Assembly: GCA_965224745.1 (NCBI GenBank)
Contig: CBDCZY010000002.1
Coordinates: 1,178,001-1,242,000, forward strand
Source of the DNA: CBDCZY01 sp965224745
Lineage (GTDB): Bacteria; Pseudomonadota; Gammaproteobacteria; Methylococcales; Methylomonadaceae
DNA length: 64,000 nucleotides
Reading direction: 5' to 3'
The notes under the pieces were generated by a model. It was given only the letters and a program-made list of their open reading frames with translations, did no database searches and was not told the DNA's origin. Of this stretch, positions 44,321-52,326 are shown in pieces. Both the position numbers and the translations under genes were made by a program. The stretch's first letter is position 1. Each line of letters starts with the position of its first letter.

Positions 44321-45328
44321 ATGGTTCGGCAACTTGCAATAATAGTGCTCGTCCTCTTGGCAAGCAGCTCTCAAGCCAAGAAACTATATAAATTCAAAGA
44401 TTCTAATGGGACGTGGCATTTCACCGACAAAGCCCCTCACACCGTTAAAACCACTCAAGATATTAAGGTAACTCAACTAGTTGTTGAGGAAAAACAAAGG
44501 GTTTGGCTGAAAAAAAACCTTAGCACTAGTGATACTGAATATTTTGTACAAAACGACTACTACGGCCCGATTGAAATTGAGATTGAACTGGCCAAAAACT
44601 TTAATACTGCGACCGTTCCCTCATTACCGAAACGATTTGTGGTTGGATCACGGCAGACTAAAAGGGTCTTTGGTGTAAAACCCATAAACATTGATCAGCG
44701 CTGGAGTTATCAGGCCAGTTATAGATATATATTAGGAGATCCGATACCTGGATATTTCTCGAATTATCAGTATTTGCCACCGCTTGAACAGAATGACCAG
44801 TACCCAGTGACGCAGGCATTTGACGGCCAATTCAGTCATTTTGATGATCAAAATCGTTTTGCGGTCGATATAGCAATGCCCATCGGCACACCCGTATATG
44901 CTGCCCGATCAGGCATAGTCATGGAAGTGAAAAACGATTATTTTAACGTCGGAACCGATAATATTTCGCAAAAAACCAATGCCAACAGTATCAGAATTTT
45001 GCACACGGATGGTTCAATGGCTATTTATGCCCACCTTCAGCTGGAAAAAGCCCAGGTTTACCCTGGCATGAAGGTGGCAGCGGGGAAGTTAATCGCTTAC
45101 TCTGGAAATACCGGTTTTTCTACCGGACCACACTTGCATTTTGCAATCCAACATAACCAGGGATTCAAACTTGTTTCCACCCCTTTTAAATTTGTCGATG
45201 AAGAGGGGGAATCCTTCGAACCGGTTGCTGGTATGTGGTTAAGAGGATTAAAACCCAGTCAAAATAAACGAGCCAGATTGACTTGGTCGACTGAAAAACA
45301 AGGCAAAACTAGGCTTACTAAAAACTAA
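44321..45328 (+). CDS. M23-family peptidase-like protein with DUF4124 domain
   Basis: 335-residue exported protein. Signal peptide MVRQLAIIVLVLLASSSQA, DUF4124 domain ('KKLYKFKDSNGTWHFTDKAP'), an all-beta middle part, and a C-terminal LytM/M23 domain (about 185-295): 'NRFAVDIAMPIGTPVYAARSGIV', 'SIRILHTDGSMAIYAHLQ', 'YSGNTGFSTGPHLHFAIQ'. The HxH and the Asp of the zinc site are present, but the usual His four residues before the Asp is Arg ('RFAVD'), a feature of a subset whose activity is unclear. It may be a peptidoglycan endopeptidase or a regulator of one. A TTG at 44315 is an alternative start. It follows rpiA by 23 bp. Confidence 0.82.
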   Translation: MVRQLAIIVLVLLASSSQAKKLYKFKDSNGTWHFTDKAPHTVKTTQDIKVTQLVVEEKQRVWLKKNLSTSDTEYFVQNDYYGPIEIEIELAKNFNTATVPSLPKRFVVGSRQTKRVFGVKPINIDQRWSYQASYRYILGDPIPGYFSNYQYLPPLEQNDQYPVTQAFDGQFSHFDDQNRFAVDIAMPIGTPVYAARSGIVMEVKNDYFNVGTDNISQKTNANSIRILHTDGSMAIYAHLQLEKAQVYPGMKVAAGKLIAYSGNTGFSTGPHLHFAIQHNQGFKLVSTPFKFVDEEGESFEPVAGMWLRGLKPSQNKRARLTWSTEKQGKTRLTKN

Positions 45329-45349
45329 GGATTCAATACTATACAACAG

Positions 45350-45435
45350 TTTGGCAGGATTTTTGTTTACCTTCAAAGCGTAGCATCAGGTACATAGCAA
45401 GAGTTACACAACAGTTACTGCAAAGCTGAAGGCGA
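45350..45435. repeat. Degenerate copy of the 164-bp palindromic element
   Basis: 'TTTTTGTTTACCTTCAAAGC' and the following bases match the intact copy at 45477-45640 (TTTTTGTTTGTCTTCAAGGC). The core hairpin survives as CCTTCA/TGAAGG outer pairs around a tip ACATAGCAAGAGTTACACAA (45392-45411) that resembles the conserved tip. The terminal repeats are lost. It lies directly before the intact copy, suggesting repeated insertion at one site. Confidence 0.6.
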
Positions 45436-45476
45436 ATTAAATGACAATTAAAAATTCGTATGGTATTGAATCCTTA

Positions 45477-45640
45477 CTCTTAAGGAACGCACACGGAATA
45501 AGTTCGGCAACTAGCGCGGGGTTTTTGTTTGTCTTCAAGGCGTGGCAACAGGCGCATAGCAGGCTACGAAACTGTTGCCACAACACCGAAGACGGAAAAA
45601 AAAACAAGTTAGTGTCGAAGTTATTTCGTGCACGTTCCTA
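45477..45640. repeat. 164-bp palindromic element between convergent genes, copy A
   Basis: About 90% identical by eye to copy B at 62405-62568. The ends are inverted repeats of about 30 bases (left AAGGAACGCACACGGAATAA, right TTATTTCGTGCACGTTCCT). The centre is a hairpin with perfect GTGGCAACAG/CTGTTGCCAC arms and tip GCATAGCAGGCTACG (45554-45568). It begins about 150 bp after the M23 gene and ends 4 bp from the crp stop; being non-coding and strongly folded, it may act as a two-way terminator. Confidence 0.85.
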
Positions 45641-45644
45641 AGTA

Positions 45645-46298
45645 TTAGCGAGCGCCAAACACTACTATGGTTTTTCCTTTGGCCGTTATTAAACCTTTTT
45701 CCTCTAATTCCTTTAAAACTCTCCCCGCCATCTCTCTTGAGCAGCCAACTAGCCGACCGATTTCCTGGCGAGTTATACGAATTTGCATACCATCTGGATG
45801 GGTCATAGCATCTGGCTCTGAACACAAATCCAGCAAAGTTCGTGCTATTCTGCCTTCAACATCCATAAAAGCCAAATGGCGTACTTTACGACTGGCATGA
45901 AGAAGTCGAGAGGCCAGCTGTTCACCGAAAAGAAAAAGCAAATCTGTAGCACAGTCGGCCAATTCTTTTTTTAATGAAATGAGCAAACGATTATATGAAA
46001 TCTCAGCCAGCTGACAGTAAGTTCGGGTTTTCACCATCACTTCACGTTTATCTTCGCCTTTGAAAATACCAACTTCCCCAATAAAATCACCTTTATTGAG
46101 ATAAGCCAGAACCAACTCGTGGCCATCTTCTTCTTCCATGCAAACGCTGACTGAGCCTTCCACGATATAGTAGAGTTTATCTCCAACGTCCCCTGGCCTA
46201 ATGATGACAGATTTAGCGGCGTAACTACGGTTGTGACAAAGCTTTAAAAGACTTTTTAATGCTATATTTTGTTCTGGAAGGGAAGGGTTCGGGTTCAT
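45645..46298 (-). CDS. crp: CRP/Clp-type transcriptional regulator
   Basis: 217-residue CRP-family regulator with a cyclic-nucleotide-binding domain (about 15-120, 'IIRPGDVGDKLYYIVEGSVSVCMEE', 'GDFIGEVGIFKGEDKREVMVKTRTYCQLAEISY') and a helix-turn-helix ('ITRQEIGRLVGCSREMAGRVLKELEEKGLI') nearly identical to CRP. In E. coli CRP the pocket reads R-S (Arg82-Ser83); here it is R85-E86, as in Xanthomonas Clp, where the equivalent Glu is tied to c-di-GMP rather than cAMP response. The neighbourhood (divergent yhfA-like gene, then speD) matches crp loci. The ligand is therefore open: cAMP or c-di-GMP. No adenylate cyclase gene lies in the window. Confidence 0.88.
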   Translation of the reverse strand: MNPNPSLPEQNIALKSLLKLCHNRSYAAKSVIIRPGDVGDKLYYIVEGSVSVCMEEEDGHELVLAYLNKGDFIGEVGIFKGEDKREVMVKTRTYCQLAEISYNRLLISLKKELADCATDLLFLFGEQLASRLLHASRKVRHLAFMDVEGRIARTLLDLCSEPDAMTHPDGMQIRITRQEIGRLVGCSREMAGRVLKELEEKGLITAKGKTIVVFGAR

Positions 46299-46617
46299 TC
46301 TATGTTAACAATCCTAGTTATTTCCTGAAAATACCGATATGCAGATCATGGTGTCGATCACCAATGTAAATACTAAAAACAAACTGAGTTATATCCTGTA
46401 CGGAAATCCATTCTCAGCCTGCATACTTAGATTCACTTTTCAGTATAACAGCATGTCGCATCTTTATTGAAATTTTTCGTCGTTAAACCTAATCGATATT
46501 ACTTTATCTTTTAGCCGGAAAAAGATAAGAAAAAAGGGCTGACTGCCTTATTTCAAACGGTCTGCTTTCCTGAATATTATGATACTCTATGCCTTTTCAA
46601 TATCTAAATACCTCTAA
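46299..46617. other. Divergent promoter region of crp and osmC/yhfA
   Basis: 319-bp gap that must contain both promoters. It includes a perfect palindrome TGGTGTCGATCACCA (46349-46363), and an AT-rich tract before osmC. No gene seen. Confidence 0.5.
46349..46363. promoter_or_regulatory. Palindrome upstream of crp
   Basis: TGGTG-TCGAT-CACCA is a perfect 15-base inverted repeat 51 bp before the crp start. It resembles but does not match the CRP/Clp consensus TGTGA-N6-TCACA, so an autoregulatory site is possible but not established. Confidence 0.35.
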
Positions 46618-47043
46618 ATGAATGCACGAATAAAATGGGTTGAAGATTCAATGTTCATCGGTGAGTCGGGAAGCGGCCATTCGGTAGTAATGGATGGACC
46701 GCCCGAACACGGAGGAAAAAATCTTGGACTCAGGCCCATGGAAATGTTACTGGTTGGCATGGGTGGTTGCACCGCATTTGATGTCGTCCAAATTTTAACC
46801 AAAGGCAGGCATGCCATTGCTGATTGTGTGGCAGAAATATCAGCTGAGCGCTCGGAAGAAATACCCAAAGTTTTTACCAAAATCCATGTTCATTTCATTA
46901 TCACTGGGCATAAACTAAAAGATGCAGTTGTTGAGCGCGCGATTAAATTATCTGCAGAAAAATACTGCTCAGCCTCTATCATGCTGGGGAAATCTGTCGA
47001 AATTACTCATGATTTTCAAGTTGTTGAGGAAAGTGTCCCATAA
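46618..47043 (+). CDS. OsmC-family protein (YhfA-like)
   Basis: 141-residue OsmC/Ohr-fold protein: 'ARIKWVEDSMFIGESGSGHSVVMDGPPEHGGKNLGLRPMEMLLVGMGGCTAFDVVQILTKGR' and 'AIKLSAEKYCSASIMLGKSVEITHDF'. The two cysteines (GGC and KYC) are the peroxidatic and resolving pair of the fold. The position divergent from crp is conserved with E. coli yhfA. Peroxide or organic hydroperoxide reduction is the family activity; the yhfA subgroup itself is not well characterised. Confidence 0.88.
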   Translation: MNARIKWVEDSMFIGESGSGHSVVMDGPPEHGGKNLGLRPMEMLLVGMGGCTAFDVVQILTKGRHAIADCVAEISAERSEEIPKVFTKIHVHFIITGHKLKDAVVERAIKLSAEKYCSASIMLGKSVEITHDFQVVEESVP

Positions 47044-47072
47044 TTTTTCTGAATTGGCATCGGAATGAAGAA

Positions 47073-47843
47073 ATGCAGCTACATGGCTTTAACAATCTTA
47101 CTAAGACCCTGAGTTTCAATATTTACGATATTTGTTATACTTCTGCGCGCCAGCAACAAGACTATATAGTTTATATTAATGAAGCCTATAATGCAGATCG
47201 CTTAACCCAAATTCTTAGTGGCGTTGCTGAAATCGTCGGCGCTGAAATTTTGAATATAGCCCGTGAAGACTACGAGCCCCAAGGCGCGAGCGTTACCATG
47301 CTGATTGCTGAAGGGATGGATGCCCCAGCTGCTGATATGAACACTGAAACACCGGGGCCGTTACCAAGTTCAGTGGTAACCCACTTGGATAAAAGCCACA
47401 TCACTGTTCATACTTACCCAGAAAGCCATCCTGAAAATAACATCTGTACTTTTAGAGTCGACATCGATGTCTCGACCTGTGGCCGTATTTCGCCTCTTAA
47501 AGCACTAAATTATCTAATCCACAGTTTTGACTCTGATATCGTGATTATGGATTATAAAGTCAGAGGGTTTACTCGCGACATTACAGGAAAAAAATTATTT
47601 ATCGATCATGATATTACGTCCATCCAGAATTTTATCGCTGATTCAACCCGAAAAAAGTATCAGCTCATTGATGTTAACGTCTATCAAGAAAATATTTTTC
47701 ATACCAAGATGATGTTAAATAGCATTGATTTAAATAACTATTTGTTTGAACGTCAAAATAACATCGCCGAAAAAGACAAAGCAGGCATTTTGGATCAACT
47801 TCAGAACGAAATGGAAGAAATATTTTATGCTAAAAATCATTGA
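47073..47843 (+). CDS. speD: S-adenosylmethionine decarboxylase proenzyme (E. coli type)
   Basis: 256-residue pyruvoyl enzyme that makes decarboxylated SAM for spermidine synthesis. 'LHGFNNLTKTLSFNIYDICY', the self-processing Lys-Ser site in 'THLDKSHITVHTYPESHP', catalytic Cys in 'DIDVSTCGRISPLKALNYLI' and 'VIMDYKVRGFTRDI' place it in the long class 1A group (E. coli SpeD is 264). No speE is adjacent. It starts 29 bp after the osmC gene, so probably one transcript. It converges with the glcF-like gene, the 3' ends overlapping by 7 bp. Confidence 0.94.
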   Translation: MQLHGFNNLTKTLSFNIYDICYTSARQQQDYIVYINEAYNADRLTQILSGVAEIVGAEILNIAREDYEPQGASVTMLIAEGMDAPAADMNTETPGPLPSSVVTHLDKSHITVHTYPESHPENNICTFRVDIDVSTCGRISPLKALNYLIHSFDSDIVIMDYKVRGFTRDITGKKLFIDHDITSIQNFIADSTRKKYQLIDVNVYQENIFHTKMMLNSIDLNNYLFERQNNIAEKDKAGILDQLQNEMEEIFYAKNH

Positions 47844-49075
47844 TTGTCAGCGATTTGTTGATGCAATAAAACCATAGGATGAACGGTCGGGATAGCTAAC
47901 CCCTTTTCCTTTAACCCAGCATGAATATATAGCTTACATCCTATATTTGAAGTGACCACCCTAGCAGGATTTAATGGTATTAATTCATCTAGCAACATTT
48001 CACGAACTTCCTTAGACAAATCGGGTTGTTCCAACATAAAAGCGCCAGCAGAACCACAACAACGTATGTTCTCTGGAAGGTTGATTAATTTAATCCCAGG
48101 TATTTTCGTTAGTAACGCTTGAACACTTTGCTCTTGCTTCATAACGTTTTTTAACGTGCACGGCGAATGCACAATCACGGTTTCTTCCAAAGGCAAAAAA
48201 TTTACGTCTTGTAGAGCATTGTTATCCCACAAAAACTGACTGATATCTTTGATTTCCCATGTCGTCTTTTCCAAAGTTGCTGACAAATCCGGATATTCTT
48301 GTAAGGTTGCCCCGCATCCACTGGCGATAGAGACAATTGCACTCACCTTCAAGTCTTGAAAAACTTTTATATTTTTTTCTATCAACAGACTTGCAGCTGC
48401 CTGATGACCACCGTGTAAATCCAACGCACCACAACATACTTGGTTAGAAGGAAGCAACACATCATAACCCGAATGATTTAGAACACTTATAGTTGCAGTC
48501 ATTACATCGCTGTCCAGTAACTCTCCCAAACACCCCTTGAACAAGGCTACCTGGCCCTTAGCAGGCATAGAAGCTGGATAATACTCATCCAATGGAGCGG
48601 ATGATGATTGCTGTCCGTCGTTATCAGGCAGTAACCGGTCGAAATCAGCAAATGCAGAAATAGCATGCATTCCAACTTTTTTTGCCAAACTTTGCAAACC
48701 CTTCTGTTGATAGATCGAAAGAGTAGATTGAGCCAATTTATTTAAACGCGGTGTTTGAGTCACCTTCTTTAACGCCCATACGGAAAACGTCTCTTTTTTT
48801 GCCAACGTTGATTGCTCTTTGTAGCGATCTACTAAAGAACTGTAAGGAACCTTGGCAGGACAAACACTCTCGCAAGACCGGCAAATGAGACAGTTACTAA
48901 TATGTTGTTGTAACTTTGGGCTATCAGCAAGTTGTTGCTGACTCCATGCCTGCATTAAAGCAATCCGCCCCCTGGGAGATTCGTTTTCATTTTGGGTCAC
49001 GGCATAAGTCGGACAATGAGGCAAACACAAACCGCATTTAACGCATAAATCGGTATCAGCGGTAAAATCAGTCAT
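47837..49075 (-). CDS. glcF: Glycolate oxidase iron-sulphur subunit (GlcF-like)
   Basis: 412-residue electron-transfer subunit. Two [4Fe-4S] motifs at the N-terminus ('CVKCGLCLPHCPTY' and 'CLICRSCESVCPAKV') are followed by two cysteine-rich CCG domains ('FKGCLGELLD...NQVCCGALDLHGGH' and 'HSPCTLKNVM...NIRCCGSAGAF'), the order seen in GlcF and LutA/GlpC relatives. No glcD or glcE lies next to it, so the partner flavoprotein is unidentified and glycolate as substrate is inferred only from overall similarity. Its start overlaps the end of the upstream membrane-protein gene by 8 bp. Confidence 0.85.
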   Translation of the reverse strand: MTDFTADTDLCVKCGLCLPHCPTYAVTQNENESPRGRIALMQAWSQQQLADSPKLQQHISNCLICRSCESVCPAKVPYSSLVDRYKEQSTLAKKETFSVWALKKVTQTPRLNKLAQSTLSIYQQKGLQSLAKKVGMHAISAFADFDRLLPDNDGQQSSSAPLDEYYPASMPAKGQVALFKGCLGELLDSDVMTATISVLNHSGYDVLLPSNQVCCGALDLHGGHQAAASLLIEKNIKVFQDLKVSAIVSIASGCGATLQEYPDLSATLEKTTWEIKDISQFLWDNNALQDVNFLPLEETVIVHSPCTLKNVMKQEQSVQALLTKIPGIKLINLPENIRCCGSAGAFMLEQPDLSKEVREMLLDELIPLNPARVVTSNIGCKLYIHAGLKEKGLAIPTVHPMVLLHQQIADNQ

Positions 49076-49526
49076 TGATTCGACTTTTCAAAGTTTTCAC
49101 TATGTCCTGGTATTCGGTATTACTGGGACGATAAATCGCCATGGCTAAAAAAAATAAGACCGCAAAAATATACAAATTATTCGCTTCATCCTGCCGAATA
49201 ACCAAAATGGCAGCAAATATTGCCAGCATTTCAGCTAATATCATAGAAGTAATGACTGTTTTAGCATAACGACTTTTGGCAGAAATATTACCAAGCATCG
49301 TTTTACTCAAATGGATCATAACGTATCGAACCAACTTAATAATCAGAAAACCAATAATAGCTACTATATACAGTAGTGTTCTAAGCAAAACCGGGGGATT
49401 TCCAACCTTTGTGACACTTTCGTTACTTTCCAAAAAATCATCTAAAATAAAAAAGATTAAAGCGTGCAACAAGATACTTATTGTCCAAATCAACCATAAG
49501 CCTGATAACTCAGTCTTTTTCAACAT
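49068..49526 (-). CDS. Hypothetical four-helix membrane protein
   Basis: About 152 residues with four hydrophobic helices: about 9-29 'LWLIWTISILLHALIFFIL', about 50-70 'TLLYIVAIIGFLIIKLV', about 93-113 'VITSMILAEMLAIFAAILVI', about 120-135 'NLYIFAVLFFLAMAIY'. No family recognised. A GTG at 49538 is an alternative start; neither has a convincing ribosome site. It overlaps glcF and is likely translated with it, so a role alongside the Fe-S protein is possible. Confidence 0.6.
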   Translation of the reverse strand: MLKKTELSGLWLIWTISILLHALIFFILDDFLESNESVTKVGNPPVLLRTLLYIVAIIGFLIIKLVRYVMIHLSKTMLGNISAKSRYAKTVITSMILAEMLAIFAAILVIRQDEANNLYIFAVLFFLAMAIYRPSNTEYQDIVKTLKSRIND

Positions 49527-49630
49527 TATTGATGACACATTCGTAAAGATTTATCAACCAAGAGAACAAATGCTTAAGAAGGAAAAATGAAACAGATTTT
49601 TGCTCTGATAGCTGAAATTATTCAACCAGC

Positions 49631-49657
49631 AAAAAAAAAGGCGATCCCTTGATCGCC
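49631..49657 (-). terminator. Intrinsic terminator of the LOG-family gene
   Basis: Perfect hairpin GGCGATC-CCTT-GATCGCC (49640-49657). Read on the minus strand it is followed by a run of at least nine T (A-run 49631-49639 on the plus strand), the classic Rho-independent layout, 108 bp downstream of the LOG-family gene. Confidence 0.85.
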
Positions 49658-49764
49658 AAAAGAGGTAGGATATGAAAAAGATATAGAATATCTTGAAGTC
49701 TATTCTAATCATTAACTCTGGTAAAAAGAATGTGGCAAATTGTCGCAGCACCATTATTGGAAGA

Positions 49765-50334
49765 TTAGAGTTTAGTAAATTTCTGAGGCGTGGGCGTTGA
49801 GCTTTGCAGCTTTTCAACCAAACTTTCTACCTTTTCTTCCACCAGCAATTGAGCCAAAGAATCCAAGTCAAGGAAACCTTTTTCCTCAGCAAAAGCAAGC
49901 GTGTGCAAAAATGCATTAAAAAAACCATCATAGTTCAGCAACGCTAAAGGTTTTTTATGCTGACCAAGTTGTCCCCATGTTAAAACCTCCAGTATCTCAT
50001 CCAATGTCCCCACCCCTCCTGGAAGAGCAATAAACCCTTCGGCAAGCTCAAGCATTAAGCGTTTGCGCTCCATTAAATCAGGGCTAACATGAATAGCTGT
50101 CAAATTGTGATGCTTGATCTCCTGGGTACAAAGATATTCTGGTATCACACCTATTACGCGACCGCCAAGCGCCAAAGCCTTATCTGCCAGCACACCCATT
50201 AATCCGACACTGCCACCACCATAGATAATTTGAATTCTCTGCTCGACTAAAATCGTTGCAAGTTGTTCAGTCACAAGTTTGTATTCCTCATCACTTCCTA
50301 ACTTTGAACCACAAAATACACAAATAGACTTCAT
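49765..50334 (-). CDS. LOG-family (TIGR00730) nucleotide phosphoribohydrolase
   Basis: 189-residue Rossmann-fold protein of the lysine-decarboxylase-like LOG family, which removes ribose-5-phosphate from nucleoside monophosphates (cytokinin-activating in plants). 'SICVFCGSKLGSDEEY', 'IIYGGGSVGLMGVLADKALALGGRVIGVIP', 'MERKRLMLELAEGFIALPGGVGTLDEILEVLTWGQLG' with the PGGxGTxxE active-site motif. Starts at 50346 (GTG), 50343 and 50334 are all open; I choose 50334, where the family sequence MKSICVFCGS begins. The bacterial in vivo role is probably nucleotide salvage or housecleaning. Confidence 0.88.
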   Translation of the reverse strand: MKSICVFCGSKLGSDEEYKLVTEQLATILVEQRIQIIYGGGSVGLMGVLADKALALGGRVIGVIPEYLCTQEIKHHNLTAIHVSPDLMERKRLMLELAEGFIALPGGVGTLDEILEVLTWGQLGQHKKPLALLNYDGFFNAFLHTLAFAEEKGFLDLDSLAQLLVEEKVESLVEKLQSSTPTPQKFTKL

Positions 50335-50451
50335 ACTAAACATCACTTTGTAAGGTTAGTTTTAAAAGTCATTATTTGATTTCTTGTATCGGTTTAATAC
50401 CTTTCCACAGTTTGAAATAAGATAAATCGCTCTATTCGAAAAATACTTATT

Positions 50452-51372
50452 TCAATGAATTATCCGGAATGGTTTTGATTCTGCTTCAATAAAGACTCTT
50501 TGAATCAATGGAAACTTTTTTTTCAACTGTTTATCAATTTTAGAAATTGTCTTTTCAATTTCTCCTGCTTTAACCGAATTGTTAAAATCTAAACTGATAT
50601 TGACCAAAATAAAATCAGGCCCCATATGCATCGTTAATACTTCATTTACATGCTCGACAATGGAAAAAGAAGCAGCAACTTTTCTAATCCCTTTTACCAT
50701 CTCTTTATTCGCGCTTTCCCCAATCAACAAACTTTTAGTTTCATAGGCCAACCAAACAGCTGTACCTCCTAAAATAAACCCTATAACAATAGATGCGAGA
50801 CCATCGTAGACAAAGTTCTGAGTCAATTGTGAGCAAACTAACCCTATAAAGGCCACCAACAATCCAAAAATTGCAGCGGTATCCTCAAATAAGACCATAA
50901 ATAAAGAAGGATCTTTTCCTTTTTTAACAGCCTCAAGATAACCCCACTTCCCTTTAGATCGTGTAAATTCTGTAAACGCAAAATACCAAGCTGCACCCTC
51001 AAAAGCCAAGGCCAAAACTAATACGACATAATTTACATTAGGATTTTCCAGTGGCTGCGGTGTTAGTACGTGCTGGACCCCTTCATAGATAGAAACACCA
51101 GCCCCAACGGCAAATATCAAAATAGCGACTACAAAACTCCAAAAATACACTTCTTTCCCATGGCCGAAAGGAAACCTATCATCAGGCGGCCTTTTAGCAC
51201 AGCGAAGCCCATGAAGTAACAAAACTTGATTACCCGTATCAACGATGGAATGCACAGCTTCTGAAAACATAGCCGAACTACCTGTGGTGGTAGCAGCAAT
51301 GAATTTAATCAGCGATACCGCACTGTTTCCGAGTAAAGCAGCGATGATGATTTTTTTGGAAGATGAAGCCAA
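50452..51372 (-). CDS. Cation diffusion facilitator (CDF) transporter
   Basis: 306-residue inner-membrane metal/proton antiporter. 'GSSAMFSEAVHSIVDTGNQVLLLHGL' carries the metal-site residues (H and D of helix 2), and 'DPSLFMVLFEDTAAIFGLLVAFIGL' supplies the second pair (E/D of helix 5). Six helices and a C-terminal cytoplasmic domain are present. The 'KEVYFWSFVVAILIFAVGAGVSIYEGV' segment is like the ZnT9/SLC30A9-type subgroup. Likely Zn2+ or another divalent ion. The frame starts with TTG (51372) after a stop codon, and no ATG is available that keeps helix 1. Confidence 0.85.
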   Translation of the reverse strand: MASSSKKIIIAALLGNSAVSLIKFIAATTTGSSAMFSEAVHSIVDTGNQVLLLHGLRCAKRPPDDRFPFGHGKEVYFWSFVVAILIFAVGAGVSIYEGVQHVLTPQPLENPNVNYVVLVLALAFEGAAWYFAFTEFTRSKGKWGYLEAVKKGKDPSLFMVLFEDTAAIFGLLVAFIGLVCSQLTQNFVYDGLASIVIGFILGGTAVWLAYETKSLLIGESANKEMVKGIRKVAASFSIVEHVNEVLTMHMGPDFILVNISLDFNNSVKAGEIEKTISKIDKQLKKKFPLIQRVFIEAESKPFRIIH

Positions 51373-51428
51373 TCTTAATCAATGTCCGTAGTTTGAGGGT
51401 AAAATATCAAAGTGATGTATGCTTTCGG

Positions 51429-51890
51429 TTAAGTTTCAGACACTTCAATTTCACTTTGTTTTTCGACGAAAGTAATAGTCTGCTCAACTTCTTGCAACAC
51501 CTTTTGCATACCGATCCTGGTTTTAATATTGATTATCAATGGTGCCTTTAAGGATCCTTTGATTTGAGGTTTTTCAGGGTTATTTTGACCTTCTTCTTTA
51601 TGCAACATTATTAGAACCAATAAATCCGAGGCATTATCCAACCCTAGTAAACTTTGTTCTTCATCAGTCAAAACAAAACTGTAGTTAATATTGAAATTGG
51701 TTGATTCAGCAACCGAGAAATTAAGTGTCTCCTCGTCAAGCGACTGCAGCCAATAGACAATCGATCCGCCTTCTTGATGGAACAATTTGTATTTTTTGTT
51801 TTCCTCAAAACCCGGTATCCCCTGAGGAAATGTAATCACAGTCGTTGGATCAACTGCTTGGGTACCAAAAAGCCTGGTTTTTACTTCCAT
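51429..51890 (-). CDS. fliW: Flagellar assembly factor FliW
   Basis: 153-residue FliW: 'TRLFGTQAVDPTTVITFPQGIPGFEENKKYKLF', 'VYWLQSLDEETLNFSVAES', 'LVLIMLHKEEG...IKGSLKAPLIINIKTRIGMQKVL'. FliW binds CsrA and flagellin and so ties flagellin translation to filament assembly. Its usual neighbours (csrA, flagellin genes) are absent; the flanking genes are a CDF transporter and a TonB receptor operon. AAGGA lies 6 bases before the ATG. It indicates that the cell has flagella, as does the FlhB-like gene at 41621. Confidence 0.9.
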   Translation of the reverse strand: MEVKTRLFGTQAVDPTTVITFPQGIPGFEENKKYKLFHQEGGSIVYWLQSLDEETLNFSVAESTNFNINYSFVLTDEEQSLLGLDNASDLLVLIMLHKEEGQNNPEKPQIKGSLKAPLIINIKTRIGMQKVLQEVEQTITFVEKQSEIEVSET

Positions 51891-52168
51891 CTGGAATCCT
51901 TCCTAACTGATTAGTTTAAATTGTAACTCTATTCGCTAACTTACTAATAATAAACCAAATCACACAATGAGTCACTGTTCCAAAAATAAAATTGTTGAAA
52001 ACTGTCCCAACAAAAACCACTTTTATTCATCCAATGCCAATTCTCAAAGAATGAACAATCATTCAAAAACAGACATTAACGGCTCTGAAAAACAGCAATA
52101 TTCGTCATTTAGTCTATCTTAAAGATTGGAAAAAATAAAAATTAACCTAGGGAATACGGGGAGGCATT
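51891..52168. other. Non-coding region upstream of the receptor operon
   Basis: Together with the short frame at 52169 and the bases to 52326 this forms a gap of over 400 bp that should hold the fliW promoter and the promoter of the TonB receptor-YfiR-kinase operon. No palindromic operator or terminator stands out. Confidence 0.4.
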
Positions 52169-52240
52169 ATGCATAAGTCAAAGAACGCCGTTACTCACAA
52201 AGTATACGGTCGAAAGCCTATTGTTGAGTACAAAGTATGA
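52169..52240 (+). CDS. Possible 23-aa leader peptide upstream of the TonB operon
   Basis: ATG preceded by a strong ribosome site (GGGGAGG, 4 bases before the ATG), encoding 23 residues, MHKSKNAVTHKVYGRKPIVE then YKV, and TGA 86 bp before the receptor start. It is basic, with no membrane segment. The DNA contains a direct repeat ACAAAGTAT twice (52198-52206 and 52230-52238). It could be a regulatory leader or chance; no family is known. Confidence 0.4.
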   Translation: MHKSKNAVTHKVYGRKPIVEYKV

Positions 52241-52326
52241 ATTAGGCTTTAGCTAGAAACACGCCGGAACTACGTAATTGTATTTTTTTCAGTGTGAGTA
52301 CTCACGTTTTTTCTTTGATAGTGGTC

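Noticed and set aside
45441..45641. 66-codon open frame over repeat copy A
   Set aside because: Entirely within the palindromic element; the corresponding frame is not maintained in copy B.
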